From Trichococcus pasteurii (GTDB taxonomy: Bacteria; Bacillota; Bacilli; Lactobacillales; Aerococcaceae), in assembly GCF_900112935.1 (NCBI RefSeq), contig NZ_FONM01000009.1:62001-126000 (forward strand): DNA of 64,000 nt, in the 5' to 3' direction. The position numbers and the translations under genes are program-made. The notes beneath the pieces were generated by a model that was given only the letters and a program-made list of their open reading frames with translations, searched no databases and was not told where the DNA came from. This document shows positions 37,720 to 46,453 of the stretch, piece after piece (within the stretch, counting starts at the first letter, position 1; every line of letters starts with the position of its first letter).

Positions 37720-38459
37720 GCTACGACATCTTTGCCCATTACTATGATGAAATAATGGACCAGTCTGTCTACGACAGCTGGCTTCTTTATGTTGAAAAAT
37801 ATACAGCCGGGAAATCCGGTCTTAACATCATGGAACTGGCTTGCGGGACAGGGAAGATTGCAGTGGAGTTGGCGAAAAAGGGTCATCAGGTAACAGGGGT
37901 CGACCTATCCGACGAAATGCTTTCGCTTGCTTACAATCGCATGCAGGAAGAAGGCGTCACGCTTTCTTTGGCCGTGGGGGACATGCGTTCCTTGGAGCCG
38001 ATGGGGGATTTTGATGTGGTGACGTGCTTCTCTGATTCACTTTGCTACATGTCTGAAGAAGCTGAAGTGGCTGAAGTCTTTCAAAGCGTCATCCGGAATC
38101 TCGGTCCCGGCGGTATTTTTTTGTTCGACGTCCACTCGATGCATCAAGTGAACAACGTTTTTCCGGGATATCAGTACATCTACCAGGATGAAGAAGGAGC
38201 CTTCCTCTGGGAAAGTTTTGCCGGCGATGCCACGAACAGTGTCGAGCATGATTTGACTTTCTTCGTTGGATCCCAGAAGAATCCGGAATTGTTTGAACGC
38301 TATTCGGAATACCATCGCGAACGCACGTATCCGTTGGAAGTCTATAAGCGGCTGCTTGAAGCGGCCGGATTTGTCGATGTGACGGCTACTGCGGAATTCG
38401 GTGAGTCTGAAGTGCGCGATGACAGTCCGCGCTGGTTTTTTGCCTGCAAAAAAGCTTAA
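37716..38459 (+). CDS. yqeM: Class I SAM-dependent methyltransferase YqeM
   Basis: 247 residues. The SAM-binding motif I ELACGTGKIAVELA and the acidic VTGVDLSDEML are present. The YqeM-type N-terminus YDIFAHYYDEIMD is typical of this operon's methyltransferase. Its substrate is unknown. Coupled to rsfS by a four-base overlap. Confidence 0.9.
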   Translation: MSYDIFAHYYDEIMDQSVYDSWLLYVEKYTAGKSGLNIMELACGTGKIAVELAKKGHQVTGVDLSDEMLSLAYNRMQEEGVTLSLAVGDMRSLEPMGDFDVVTCFSDSLCYMSEEAEVAEVFQSVIRNLGPGGIFLFDVHSMHQVNNVFPGYQYIYQDEEGAFLWESFAGDATNSVEHDLTFFVGSQKNPELFERYSEYHRERTYPLEVYKRLLEAAGFVDVTATAEFGESEVRDDSPRWFFACKKA

Positions 38460-38513
38460 GCAAGCCGAGGCAAAAATCCGCGCAATCATAAATGAATCAA
38501 AGGGGGCGCTTCG

Positions 38514-39731
38514 ATGAAAGCCTGTGGAGTAATCGCAGAATATAATCCTTTCCACAACGGACACCGCTATCAATTGTCGGAAGCCAAGCGGATGACCCAA
38601 AGCGATGTCATGGTTGTCGCAATGAGCGGCAATTTTGTCCAAAGGGGTGCGCCCGCTCTGTTGGATAAATGGACGCGTGCGGAAATCGCATTGCGGAACG
38701 GCGCGGATATTGTTGTGGAGATGCCCGTATTGGGGAGTGTGCAGGCCGCGGATCTGTTCGCAAAGGCAGGCATCCGCTTGTTGCAGGCGATGCAGTGCGA
38801 TGCTTTTGCATTCGGGGCTGAAGAAGGAACAGCGGAAGATTTCATTTCGCACAGCCGCTTATTGCGCGAACACGGATCGGAAATCGATCGGATTTTTCAG
38901 ACTTACCGAAATGATGGCAGAACCTATGCTGCGCAATTGGAAACGGCCATTGCCGAGGTCCTGCGCCCACAAGGTTCTGCCATTTCCTTTTCAACACCCA
39001 ACAATCAGCTCGGGTTGGCTTATGTCAAAGAAAATGAACAATTCCCCGAACCGATGGAAACGGCCATCGTGCTCAGGAGAGGCGCCGGACACAACGACAG
39101 CGATTCTTTCGGACAAGAATTTGCAAGTGGGACCGCCATTCGCGAATGGGCGCTCCACCACGGAAAGCAAAGCGAAGGGAATGGCATGGGCAGGTTTGTG
39201 CCGGAAGAGACGTTAGAGGCGCTGGAGAGGCGTCCTCTGCTTGAGTGGGAACCTTACTGGTCGATGCTGCAGTATCAGCTTATGTTGCTTTCGCATGCGG
39301 AACTCCGGAACATCTATCAAGTTGAAGAGGGCCTGGAATACAGGCTGAAAAAGGAAGCCGAGGATGCACCTGATTTTATGGCTTTCATTCAGCGCATGAA
39401 GACCAAGCGTTGGACATGGGCCAGGCTGCAGCGTGTCTGCACCTATATTTTGTTGGGTATTACCAAGGAAGAAGCGCATTCCTTCCAGGAAAAAGCGGAT
39501 GCCATCCGGTTACTCGGATTTACGGAAGCCGGAAGACGCTATCTGAATCAATTGAAAAAAAACACGGAAATCCCGATCGTCACGAAAGTGCGTGAACCAC
39601 ATACGGCGGATCTGAAACTGGAAATCCGGAGTGACCGCATCTATCGATTGGGCGCCGTACAGGTTTTGGAAGAGCAAAATTTCACCCGCTCGCCCGTTTA
39701 TATCCGAAACGGTCTGCAGAATCCGAAATAA
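38514..39731 (+). CDS. tmcAL: tRNA(Met) cytidine acetate ligase TmcAL (YlbM)
   Basis: 405 residues. TmcAL activates acetate with ATP and makes N4-acetylcytidine at the wobble position of elongator tRNA-Met. The nucleotidyltransferase start GVIAEYNPFHNGHRYQL supplies the HxGH-type motif; SGNFVQRGAPALLDKWTRAE and the SSxx-like SFSTPNNQLGLAYVK region follow. ATG 38514 follows AAAGGGGGC. Last gene of the operon. Confidence 0.92.
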   Translation: MKACGVIAEYNPFHNGHRYQLSEAKRMTQSDVMVVAMSGNFVQRGAPALLDKWTRAEIALRNGADIVVEMPVLGSVQAADLFAKAGIRLLQAMQCDAFAFGAEEGTAEDFISHSRLLREHGSEIDRIFQTYRNDGRTYAAQLETAIAEVLRPQGSAISFSTPNNQLGLAYVKENEQFPEPMETAIVLRRGAGHNDSDSFGQEFASGTAIREWALHHGKQSEGNGMGRFVPEETLEALERRPLLEWEPYWSMLQYQLMLLSHAELRNIYQVEEGLEYRLKKEAEDAPDFMAFIQRMKTKRWTWARLQRVCTYILLGITKEEAHSFQEKADAIRLLGFTEAGRRYLNQLKKNTEIPIVTKVREPHTADLKLEIRSDRIYRLGAVQVLEEQNFTRSPVYIRNGLQNPK

Positions 39732-39781
39732 GACGTTTCCGGAATTTAATGAAAACTTTAATGAAAAATCGCAAGAAGCGT

Positions 39782-39810
39782 TTGACGGGCCACAACCAAA
39801 GAAATATAAT
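39782..39810 (+). promoter_or_regulatory. Promoter of the D-aspartate ligase gene
   Basis: TTGACG (39782-39787), a 17-base spacer, TATAAT (39805-39810). Confidence 0.75.
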
Positions 39811-39873
39811 GGATAGGTTAATAGATGCTAGAGCCTTTAATATTCGGTTTTAGGCACTAAGGAGGACAATCAA

Positions 39874-41091
39874 ATGAGCGAAGAAGCCAACTCCGTCAGT
39901 TTCGTTCCCGTAATCGTAGGGGGGAACAGAGGAGCCTATAGTTTGGCGAGAGCTTTCTATGAAGCGTACCAAGTTAAAACGAATATCATCAGCCCGATGA
40001 TCATAGGTCCTATCGGCAATTCCCGCATCATCAAGCATTACATCCAACCGGGAATCGATGACCTGGATCATTTTTTTGAAACCATCCAACAAATCGGCCG
40101 CGACTATCCGAATATGAAAAAAATCATCTTCGGGGCAGACGATCGCTATGCGGAACTGCTGATCCGAACGAAAAACCGCTTCGGTGATGATTGGATCATT
40201 CCGTACGTGGATGAACCCGTTTTCCTGCGGGCGACCAATAAGGAAAGTTTTTACGCCATCTGTGAAAAAGCAGGCGTTCCATATCCGAAGACTCTAGTCA
40301 TGGATGAATTTTCACTTGATTTGCCGTTTGAATTTCCGATCATCATTAAGCCTTCGAATGCCATCATGTACCAGGGGCTTCATTTTGAAGGCAAAGAAAA
40401 AGTCTTCATCGGACGGGATGAGAAAGATCTTGAACGCATCTACCATTTAGTGCGTGACAACGGCTATACGGACAACCTGATCCTGCAGGAATACGTGCCC
40501 GGCGATGATACTTATCTTGGCGTCGTAACGGTCTACACATCGCCTCGGGACAAGGAAATCAAGCTGATTGCGTTCGGGCACATCCTCCTGGAAGACCATA
40601 CGCCATCCGCCATCGGAAACCACCTGACGATCTGGGCCAGGGAAGAGCAGAAGATTGTTGCTTCCGTTCAAAAGTTGATTGCGGAAACCGAGTTTTATGG
40701 TTTCTCCAATTTTGACGTGAAGTACGATAAGCGCAAAGATGACTATGTTTTCTTTGAATTGAACGGGCGTCTTGGCGTCAGCAACTATTATGTTACCGCC
40801 AGCGGGAATAATGTCGCGAAATACTATGTTGAAGATTACATCGCCAAGAAAAAACTTGGGGTGACCATCAACACGAATGAAGCCTTATTCACTATGACAC
40901 CAAAAAATCTTTTGCTGAAATACATCGAGTCCGACGTGTTGAGGAAAAAAGTAAAAGAGCTGTACAAGGATGGGAAAGTAGTGCACCCTTTGGATGCGCC
41001 TTTTGAAGTCAGCCCAAAAAGAAAATTCTATGTGTTGGCTTCCAAATTCAATTATTACAAAAAATTCAGAGAGCATCCGCCAGAGGAATGA
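39874..41091 (+). CDS. ATP-grasp carboxylate-amine ligase, likely D-aspartate ligase
   Basis: 405 residues with an ATP-grasp fold: IIIKPSNAIMYQG (nucleotide lysine), LILQEYVPGDD and the metal-binding FFELNGRLG block. In Enterococcus faecium the homologous Asl(fm) ligase adds D-aspartate to the lysine of UDP-MurNAc-pentapeptide to build the cross-bridge. The gene is followed 41 bases later by an aspartate racemase gene, which would supply D-Asp. That pairing supports the call over other carboxylate-amine ligases. ATG 39874 has AAGGAGGAC and a near-consensus promoter. Confidence 0.85.
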   Translation: MSEEANSVSFVPVIVGGNRGAYSLARAFYEAYQVKTNIISPMIIGPIGNSRIIKHYIQPGIDDLDHFFETIQQIGRDYPNMKKIIFGADDRYAELLIRTKNRFGDDWIIPYVDEPVFLRATNKESFYAICEKAGVPYPKTLVMDEFSLDLPFEFPIIIKPSNAIMYQGLHFEGKEKVFIGRDEKDLERIYHLVRDNGYTDNLILQEYVPGDDTYLGVVTVYTSPRDKEIKLIAFGHILLEDHTPSAIGNHLTIWAREEQKIVASVQKLIAETEFYGFSNFDVKYDKRKDDYVFFELNGRLGVSNYYVTASGNNVAKYYVEDYIAKKKLGVTINTNEALFTMTPKNLLLKYIESDVLRKKVKELYKDGKVVHPLDAPFEVSPKRKFYVLASKFNYYKKFREHPPEE

Positions 41092-41132
41092 GCTGAATCA
41101 AGAAACAAACGGGAAACGAGGGATGAGAAAGT

Positions 41133-41837
41133 ATGAAAAAATTTTTTGGTATTCTTGGAGGAATGGGAACGCTGGCGACGACCAACTTTCTTGTTGAAAT
41201 GAATAAGCGTCATTTCCCCGAAAACGACCAGGATTATTTCAATTACATTCTGATGAATCACGCTGATATTCCAGATCGTACGGAATATATTTTGGATCCG
41301 ACCAAACCGAATCCAGTGGAAGCAGTGATAGAAGATGTTCATATGTTGAATCTTCTTCAGCCGGAATTCATCATCATGCCCTGCAATACTATCCATTATT
41401 TCTTCGATGATATTCAAAAGGAAACGGATATTCCGATTTTGAATATGATCGATCTTACGGTCGACTATATTGCGGAACATTATGAGGGCGCAAAAAAAGT
41501 CGGATTATTTGCCACAGAGGGAACGCATCAGAGCCGCATCTACGAAAATCGACTTATTGAGAAAGGCTACCAAGTGGTATTGCCGGACAGAGAATTACAA
41601 GACAAGATCAATAAAATGATTTATTATTACATCAAAGAGAGATCGCATTTATTTTTCCCTTTGTATTACGAAATTTTGGAAGATTTCAAAAATTGCGGTG
41701 CGGACATTGTGCTGTTGGGTTGCACGGAAGTTTCGTTGATGAACAGTGAGGACGAAGAACAACGCTATCCGGTCGTCGACGCGGAAAAGGTGCTTTTGGA
41801 CAAAACGATTGCGTTGGCCAAAGAATTAAAAGCGTAA
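41133..41837 (+). CDS. racD: Aspartate racemase
   Basis: 234 residues, an Asp/Glu racemase family enzyme independent of PLP. The two catalytic cysteines are C84 (IMPCNT) and C197 (LLGCTEVSL), and the N-terminal GILGGMGTLATTNF loop is typical of aspartate racemases. It converts L-Asp to D-Asp, most likely for the adjacent ligase. GGGAAACGAGGG lies upstream of ATG 41133. Confidence 0.92.
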   Translation: MKKFFGILGGMGTLATTNFLVEMNKRHFPENDQDYFNYILMNHADIPDRTEYILDPTKPNPVEAVIEDVHMLNLLQPEFIIMPCNTIHYFFDDIQKETDIPILNMIDLTVDYIAEHYEGAKKVGLFATEGTHQSRIYENRLIEKGYQVVLPDRELQDKINKMIYYYIKERSHLFFPLYYEILEDFKNCGADIVLLGCTEVSLMNSEDEEQRYPVVDAEKVLLDKTIALAKELKA

Positions 41838-41874
41838 AAAAACGTTTTCCTTTTTGGATGTAAAGGAAAATACA

Positions 41875-41903
41875 TTGACAAAGGTTTTTTTCACTAGTAT
41901 AAT
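41875..41903 (+). promoter_or_regulatory. Consensus promoter of yceD-rpmF
   Basis: TTGACA (41875-41880), a 17-base spacer, TATAAT (41898-41903): a perfect sigma-A match, fitting a ribosomal protein operon. Confidence 0.9.
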
Positions 41904-41931
41904 TCAATTTGTTATTTTAGGGGTGATGGAA

Positions 41932-42489
41932 ATGAAGTGGCCATTAAAAGAATTACAAGAACATCGTGGTGAACCGTACTATTTCTCTCGGACGATAGAC
42001 CGGGAAAGTTCATTGATGCAAAGAAATAATGAAATCCAGGCAGTGTCGCCGATTAAGGCGGAAGGTTTCTTATTATACGAAAATCATTCTGTGCTTGCCA
42101 ATTTCCGAATCGATTTAACGATTACCCTGCCTTCGTCAAGGTCGTTGGAATTAGTTGATGTACCCTTGCAAATAGCAATCGAAGAAGTGTACACTGAAAG
42201 TGAATCACTCTATCTCGAGCAGGATAAACCTGCGGAAGTCGTGCTGCCGCTTGAAGGCGATGAAGTGAATCTGGTCCCCGCTATCGAGGACAACATTCTG
42301 CTGAATCTGCCTCTACAAGTCTTCACGCCGGAAGAGATGGTGTCTGAGGAAATGCCTAGTGGCGCTGAATGGGAAGTTGTTTCCGAAGAATCTTTCGCAA
42401 GAAAGAGACAAGAGGAAAAAACCGATCAGATCGATCCGCGATTAGCTGGTCTGAAGGCCCTGTTAGAAGACGAAGAAAAAACAGAGTGA
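41932..42489 (+). CDS. yceD: YceD family protein (DUF177)
   Basis: 185 residues. YceD proteins lie directly before rpmF in most bacteria and are linked to 23S rRNA accumulation. The N-terminus KWPLKELQEHRG and the acidic PRLAGLKALLE end are typical; the usual cysteine motif is not obvious. ATG 41932 (6 bases after TAGGGGTGA) is chosen over earlier in-frame codons because the -10 of a consensus promoter overlaps the longer version. rpmF follows after 59 bases. Confidence 0.88.
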   Translation: MKWPLKELQEHRGEPYYFSRTIDRESSLMQRNNEIQAVSPIKAEGFLLYENHSVLANFRIDLTITLPSSRSLELVDVPLQIAIEEVYTESESLYLEQDKPAEVVLPLEGDEVNLVPAIEDNILLNLPLQVFTPEEMVSEEMPSGAEWEVVSEESFARKRQEEKTDQIDPRLAGLKALLEDEEKTE

Positions 42490-42548
42490 AATTTTTGACG
42501 CTGATTTTTTAAATAAATACAGCGATTAATACAGGGAGGTGTAAGGAA

Positions 42549-42728
42549 ATGGCAGTACCTAAAAGAAGAACATCTAAAGCGAGAAAAGCAAAAAGACGTA
42601 CGCACTTCAAGTTATCGATTCCAGGCTTGAACGCATGCCCTAACTGTGGCGAATTGAAAAAGAGCCACCACGTTTGCGCATCATGCGGACAATATGATGG
42701 AGAAGTAATTATCGAAAAACAAAGCTAA
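42549..42728 (+). CDS. rpmF: 50S ribosomal protein L32
   Basis: 59 residues beginning [19 protein letters not shown], the hallmark of L32. Two CxxC pairs (C30 PN C33 and C43 AS C46) form a zinc ribbon, so this is the zinc-binding form. GGGAGGTG stands 7 bases before ATG 42549. Co-transcribed with yceD and closed by a terminator. Confidence 0.97.
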   Translation: MAVPKRRTSKARKAKRRTHFKLSIPGLNACPNCGELKKSHHVCASCGQYDGEVIIEKQS

Positions 42729-42751
42729 TCATGAAATGCCATCCGCAATTC

Positions 42752-42787
42752 CAGTCAGCAGAATGAATTTTCTGCTGGCTTTTTTTG
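42752..42787 (+). terminator. Intrinsic terminator after rpmF
   Basis: AGTCAGCAGA pairs with TCTGCTGGCT, followed by T6. Confidence 0.85.
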
Positions 42788-42877
42788 TTTTCATTTTTCA
42801 GGAGGCATAATTTTCCGGAATGAGGTAAAATGTGTTTATGCGGCATGGACGCCATATTTTCGTAAAGGAGCGTTGGA

Positions 42878-43255
42878 ATGCAAAACTTCCATTATTTTGA
42901 AATTCTTTTGTATGTTTTTCCGATTTTAGAAATCATTCTGATCAATAAATATTTTAGGCCGTATCTCAGGTACAAACAAATTATCCAACTGACGGTTGCG
43001 GATGTCGTCTTGCCGTTTTTGTTCGTAGGCATCCATCTGCTGAGTGTCTACAGTCTGACTTTTTCGCTGTTGCCGCATTTTTTGCTGGCGGCCTGCGTCG
43101 TCGGCCTGCTGCAGACGCTGTATTTCGACAAACGCAGAAAGGTCCACCAGCCGAAGCGGTTTTATCGTTATTTCATAAAAATACTGTTTTTGATGGCGCT
43201 GCTTTTTTATTACATGTTGGTGCTGTTGCGCATTTATTTCCTCATAAGAGGATAG
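42878..43255 (+). CDS. DUF3397 family membrane protein
   Basis: 125 residues with four hydrophobic segments (about 7-25, 40-58, 63-80 and 100-122) and a basic loop KRRKVHQPKRF before the last. It resembles the DUF3397 proteins found just before mraZ in Lactobacillales. Function unknown. ATG 42878 follows AAAGGAGCG. The next glycosyltransferase gene begins 33 bases downstream. Confidence 0.72.
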   Translation: MQNFHYFEILLYVFPILEIILINKYFRPYLRYKQIIQLTVADVVLPFLFVGIHLLSVYSLTFSLLPHFLLAACVVGLLQTLYFDKRRKVHQPKRFYRYFIKILFLMALLFYYMLVLLRIYFLIRG

Positions 43256-43288
43256 TCCGAAAATTGAAGAACGAGGTGGCACGAAATC

Positions 43289-44332
43289 ATGAAAGTATTA
43301 TTGTACTCTGAAGGCATGAAATACATCGGGAAATCCGGTTTAGGCAGAGCAATCGAGCACCAGAAAAAAGCGCTCGCACTGGAAGGGATATCTTTTACGA
43401 CAGACTACAGAGATGATTTTGATCTGATGCACATCAATACCTACTTCGGGCAGTCCTATCGTTTGTTGCATAAAGTCAAAAAGCAGGGGAAACCAATCGT
43501 TTATCATGCCCACTCCACAAAGGAGGACTTCCGGAATTCCTTTATCTTCTCCAATGCGGTTGCACCGCTGTTCAGCAAGTGGATTCTGCACTGCTACAGC
43601 CATGGCGATGTGGTCTTGACGCCTACCCCTTATTCCAAGCAATTGCTGCAGCAGGCAGGTTTGGAACAGCCGATCATACCGATTTCGAACGGAATCGATT
43701 TGTCGTTTTACCAAGCGACTGCGGAGATGGGTGCGTCTTTCCGACAGAAGTACGGGTATAAGGCAGCGGACAAAGTCGTCATGTCTGTAGGCCTTTACAT
43801 CAAACGGAAAGGCATCCTTGATTTTGTCGCCTTAGCCAAAGCGATGCCTGCTTACCAGTTCATCTGGTTCGGGTACTTGAACCTCCACCAAGTTCCGCGG
43901 GAAATCCGTGAAGCCGTGGAGACAAAATTACCCAATCTGCAATTTGCCGGTTATGTGACTCCTGATGAGCTCAGGAACGCATACTGTGGTGCTGATTTGT
44001 TTTTCTTCCCAACTTACGAGGAAACGGAAGGAATCGTTCTTCTGGAGGCACTCGCCATGGGACAGGAGATCCTGATCCGGGATATACCGATTTATGAGGA
44101 TGACTTGGTCGATGGCAAGCATGTCTACAAAGGCAAGACGAATGACGATTTCCGAAGGTTGATCAGCGGCATTTTGGAAGGCGACCTGCCTTCTCTGAAG
44201 GCCGCAGGACAGGAGCGTATCCGCCAGAAGGATCTCAGCTGCATCGGTTCTGAATTGAGGAGCGCTTACGAAACGGCCATCCAGTTGCATAAGTCCGAAA
44301 ACAAGCGGAATTCGGCTCCGCAAACAAAATGA
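43289..44332 (+). CDS. GT4 glycosyltransferase, likely glycolipid second glucosyltransferase (LafB/BgsA type)
   Basis: 347 residues, GT-B fold. The N-terminus MKVLLYSEGMKYIGKSGLGRA, the HINTYFG strand and VYHAHSTKEDFRNSF match the enzymes that add the second sugar to glucosyl-diacylglycerol (LafB in Listeria, BgsA in enterococci), as I recall them. The donor domain has VMSVGLYIKRKGILDF and the GT4 acidic pair in EETEGIVLLEAL. The likely first-step enzyme is 14 kb upstream (28.1 kb) instead of adjacent. ATG 43289 follows GAACGAGGTGG. Confidence 0.82.
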   Translation: MKVLLYSEGMKYIGKSGLGRAIEHQKKALALEGISFTTDYRDDFDLMHINTYFGQSYRLLHKVKKQGKPIVYHAHSTKEDFRNSFIFSNAVAPLFSKWILHCYSHGDVVLTPTPYSKQLLQQAGLEQPIIPISNGIDLSFYQATAEMGASFRQKYGYKAADKVVMSVGLYIKRKGILDFVALAKAMPAYQFIWFGYLNLHQVPREIREAVETKLPNLQFAGYVTPDELRNAYCGADLFFFPTYEETEGIVLLEALAMGQEILIRDIPIYEDDLVDGKHVYKGKTNDDFRRLISGILEGDLPSLKAAGQERIRQKDLSCIGSELRSAYETAIQLHKSENKRNSAPQTK

Positions 44333-44460
44333 TTTTTTGGGAGAAATCCCCACTTTCAATAAATTTGTCAAAAGCAGCTGATCGGAACCGAGCTTATTCT
44401 GCTTGGTGCTTGTGATGTCCCATCCTTGAGCCAGACAAAAAGATAGATGATAACTGAAAA

Positions 44461-44502
44461 CAAATTGATTTCGATAAATAATCGAAATCAATTTGTTTTT
44501 TT
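44461..44502 (+). terminator. Intrinsic terminator before mraZ
   Basis: A 15-base perfect stem CAAATTGATTTCGAT / ATCGAAATCAATTTG followed by T8; isolates the dcw cluster from upstream transcription. Confidence 0.9.
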
Positions 44503-44513
44503 TATGAATTGTT

Positions 44514-44550
44514 CGGGAAAATGTGGTAGAAAGTGGGGGGATGTGGTAGA
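44514..44550 (+). promoter_or_regulatory. mraZ: MraZ-type operator repeats upstream of mraZ
   Basis: TGGT/TGGG tetrads start at 44524, 44534 and 44544, exactly 10 bases apart, with a weaker CGGG at 44514. MraZ of E. coli and mycoplasmas binds tandem TGGG-type boxes with this period before its own gene. The repeats lie 37-70 bases before the mraZ start, so autoregulation of the cluster is expected. Confidence 0.75.
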
Positions 44551-44586
44551 CTGAAAACATATTTGAAGGTGGGGGCGAGTGTCTTT

Positions 44587-45018
44587 ATGTTGATGGGCGA
44601 ATTCAAACACAATATAGATGCTAAAGGCAGATTGATAATGCCCGCAAAATTTCGTGAGGAATTAGGCGATACGTTCATCATCACCCGTGGATTGGACGGC
44701 TGTTTGTTCGGCTATCCGTTAAGCCAATGGGAGCTGCTCCAGGAAAAATTAAAACAGCTGCCCCTTGCCAAAAAAGATGCGCGTGCTTTTACCCGTTTCT
44801 TCTATTCAGCCGCTATGGAAGCTGAATTGGATAAACAAGGGCGCATCAATATCCCTCAAACATTATTGGATTATGCGAAAATTGAAAAAGAATGTCGTAT
44901 TGTCGGAGTAGCCGACCGTATTGAAATATGGAGCAATGAGAAGTGGGAAGAATTTGCTGATGAGGCTGCCGAAAACTTCGAAGATATTGCTGAAACGATG
45001 ATTGACTTTGGATTGTAG
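44587..45018 (+). CDS. mraZ: Transcriptional regulator MraZ
   Basis: 143 residues, two AbrB-like swapped-hairpin repeats. The DNA-binding signatures D-x-K-G-R appear in each half ([15 protein letters not shown] and [15 protein letters not shown]), with [15 protein letters not shown] between. MraZ binds repeats before its own gene and tunes the dcw cluster. ATG 44587 (MLMGEF) is chosen by family alignment over 44533, which would run through the operator; GGTGGGGGCG precedes it. Confidence 0.95.
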   Translation: MLMGEFKHNIDAKGRLIMPAKFREELGDTFIITRGLDGCLFGYPLSQWELLQEKLKQLPLAKKDARAFTRFFYSAAMEAELDKQGRINIPQTLLDYAKIEKECRIVGVADRIEIWSNEKWEEFADEAAENFEDIAETMIDFGL

Positions 45019-45026
45019 GTGCAGAA

Positions 45027-45977
45027 ATGGAAAAATTTGAACATTATAGCGTGTTGTTAAAGGAGTCCATCGATGGTTTGAACATCAAACCGGATGGCAT
45101 CTATGTCGATTGCACTTTAGGTGGTGCCGGACATAGCAGCGTGATTTTATCAAAACTAAATGAGAATGGGCATCTGTATGCCTTTGACCAGGACCGTATC
45201 GCTATCGAAAATGCTGAAGCGATGTTGGGGACTTATATCGAAAAGGGCATGGTGACACTCATCAAGGCTAATTTTCGGAATATCAAAGAAGAACTGGAAA
45301 ACCGTGGCGTTTATGGCGTAGACGGCATCCTGTACGATTTGGGAGTGTCTTCCCCACAATTGGACCAAGCTGAACGAGGGTTCAGTTACCGCTATGATGC
45401 ACCTCTCGACATGCGCATGGACCAAGAGCAGGAACTGACGGCCCGCGTCATTGTGAACGAGTGGCCTTTTGCTGAATTAGTGAAGATTTTTTATCGCTAT
45501 GGTGAAGAGAAATTTTCAAAACAGATTGCCCGAAAAATCGAAAACATCAGAGAAACCCAACCGATTGAGACGACCGGTGAACTGGTCGAAATCATCAAAG
45601 ACTGCATCCCGGCACCGGCCAGAAGAAAAGGCGGGCACCCGGCTAAGCGCATTTTTCAAGCTTTGCGCATCGCCGTCAACGACGAATTGTCCGCTATTGA
45701 AGATTCGATAGAGGATGGCTTGAAGATGCTGAACGTAGGAGGGCGCATGAGCGTCATTTCCTTCCAGTCCTTGGAGGACCGGATCGTTAAAGTCCTTTTC
45801 AAAGAAGCCAGCTCGAAAGAGGAAACTTTACCTTTGTTGCCTATTCTTCCCGAGGAATATGAAGCGGACTACAAGCTGATCAGCCGAAAACCAATCTTGC
45901 CCAATGAAGCGGAATTGAGTGAAAATTCGCGCTCCCAAAGTGCAAAATTGCGTGTCATCGAAAGAGTCAAGAAATAA
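45027..45977 (+). CDS. rsmH: 16S rRNA (cytosine(1402)-N(4))-methyltransferase
   Basis: 316 residues. RsmH methylates N4 of C1402 in 16S rRNA. The start [13 protein letters not shown], the SAM motif [16 protein letters not shown] and the [10 protein letters not shown] block are present; [21 protein letters not shown] is the late family signature. Begins 8 bases after mraZ. Confidence 0.96.
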   Translation: MEKFEHYSVLLKESIDGLNIKPDGIYVDCTLGGAGHSSVILSKLNENGHLYAFDQDRIAIENAEAMLGTYIEKGMVTLIKANFRNIKEELENRGVYGVDGILYDLGVSSPQLDQAERGFSYRYDAPLDMRMDQEQELTARVIVNEWPFAELVKIFYRYGEEKFSKQIARKIENIRETQPIETTGELVEIIKDCIPAPARRKGGHPAKRIFQALRIAVNDELSAIEDSIEDGLKMLNVGGRMSVISFQSLEDRIVKVLFKEASSKEETLPLLPILPEEYEADYKLISRKPILPNEAELSENSRSQSAKLRVIERVKK

Positions 45978-46072
45978 CAGGAGCACAGCAGCTCTGTAAC
46001 TAAAGATCATCAGTCGGAACCAATAAATTATGCCGTAGCTGCACAATTTATTGCGGGGAAGGAGAGGATTAA

Positions 46073-46453
46073 GTGGCATTACCTGAATATAGGGCGGCGA
46101 TTGCAGAACCGACGCTGCCAAAAGAATTGACAGAACCTAAAAAAGGCCAGCCTGAACCGAAAGGCTACAAAGCCGTTAGAGATAAATATGTAAAAATTGA
46201 AAAATTTGCCATCACCATCACTATCTTGAGTGCTTTGGTCGTATTGCTGCTATCTCTGGCTACACAAGTGACCCTCTCCAATCAGAACAGAGCGTTGCAG
46301 GACTTACAAAATGATAGCGTTGCGATCGGTCTGGAAAATCAAAACTTGGAGCAAGAAGTCCAAGAGCTTTCAAGATACGACCGCATCATCGAGATAGCGA
46401 AAGAACTTGGTCTGGAAATGAATGAAGCAAACGTTAGGAATGTTACGCGATGA
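46073..46453 (+). CDS. ftsL: Cell division protein FtsL
   Basis: 126 residues. A proline- and lysine-rich cytoplasmic tail (1-42), one membrane helix (about 45-66), then an extracytoplasmic heptad-repeat segment (NRALQDLQNDSVAIGLENQNLEQEVQEL) that pairs with DivIC and DivIB. The start is GTG 46073 after GGAGAGGA. The stop overlaps pbpB by four bases. Confidence 0.9.
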   Translation: MALPEYRAAIAEPTLPKELTEPKKGQPEPKGYKAVRDKYVKIEKFAITITILSALVVLLLSLATQVTLSNQNRALQDLQNDSVAIGLENQNLEQEVQELSRYDRIIEIAKELGLEMNEANVRNVTR

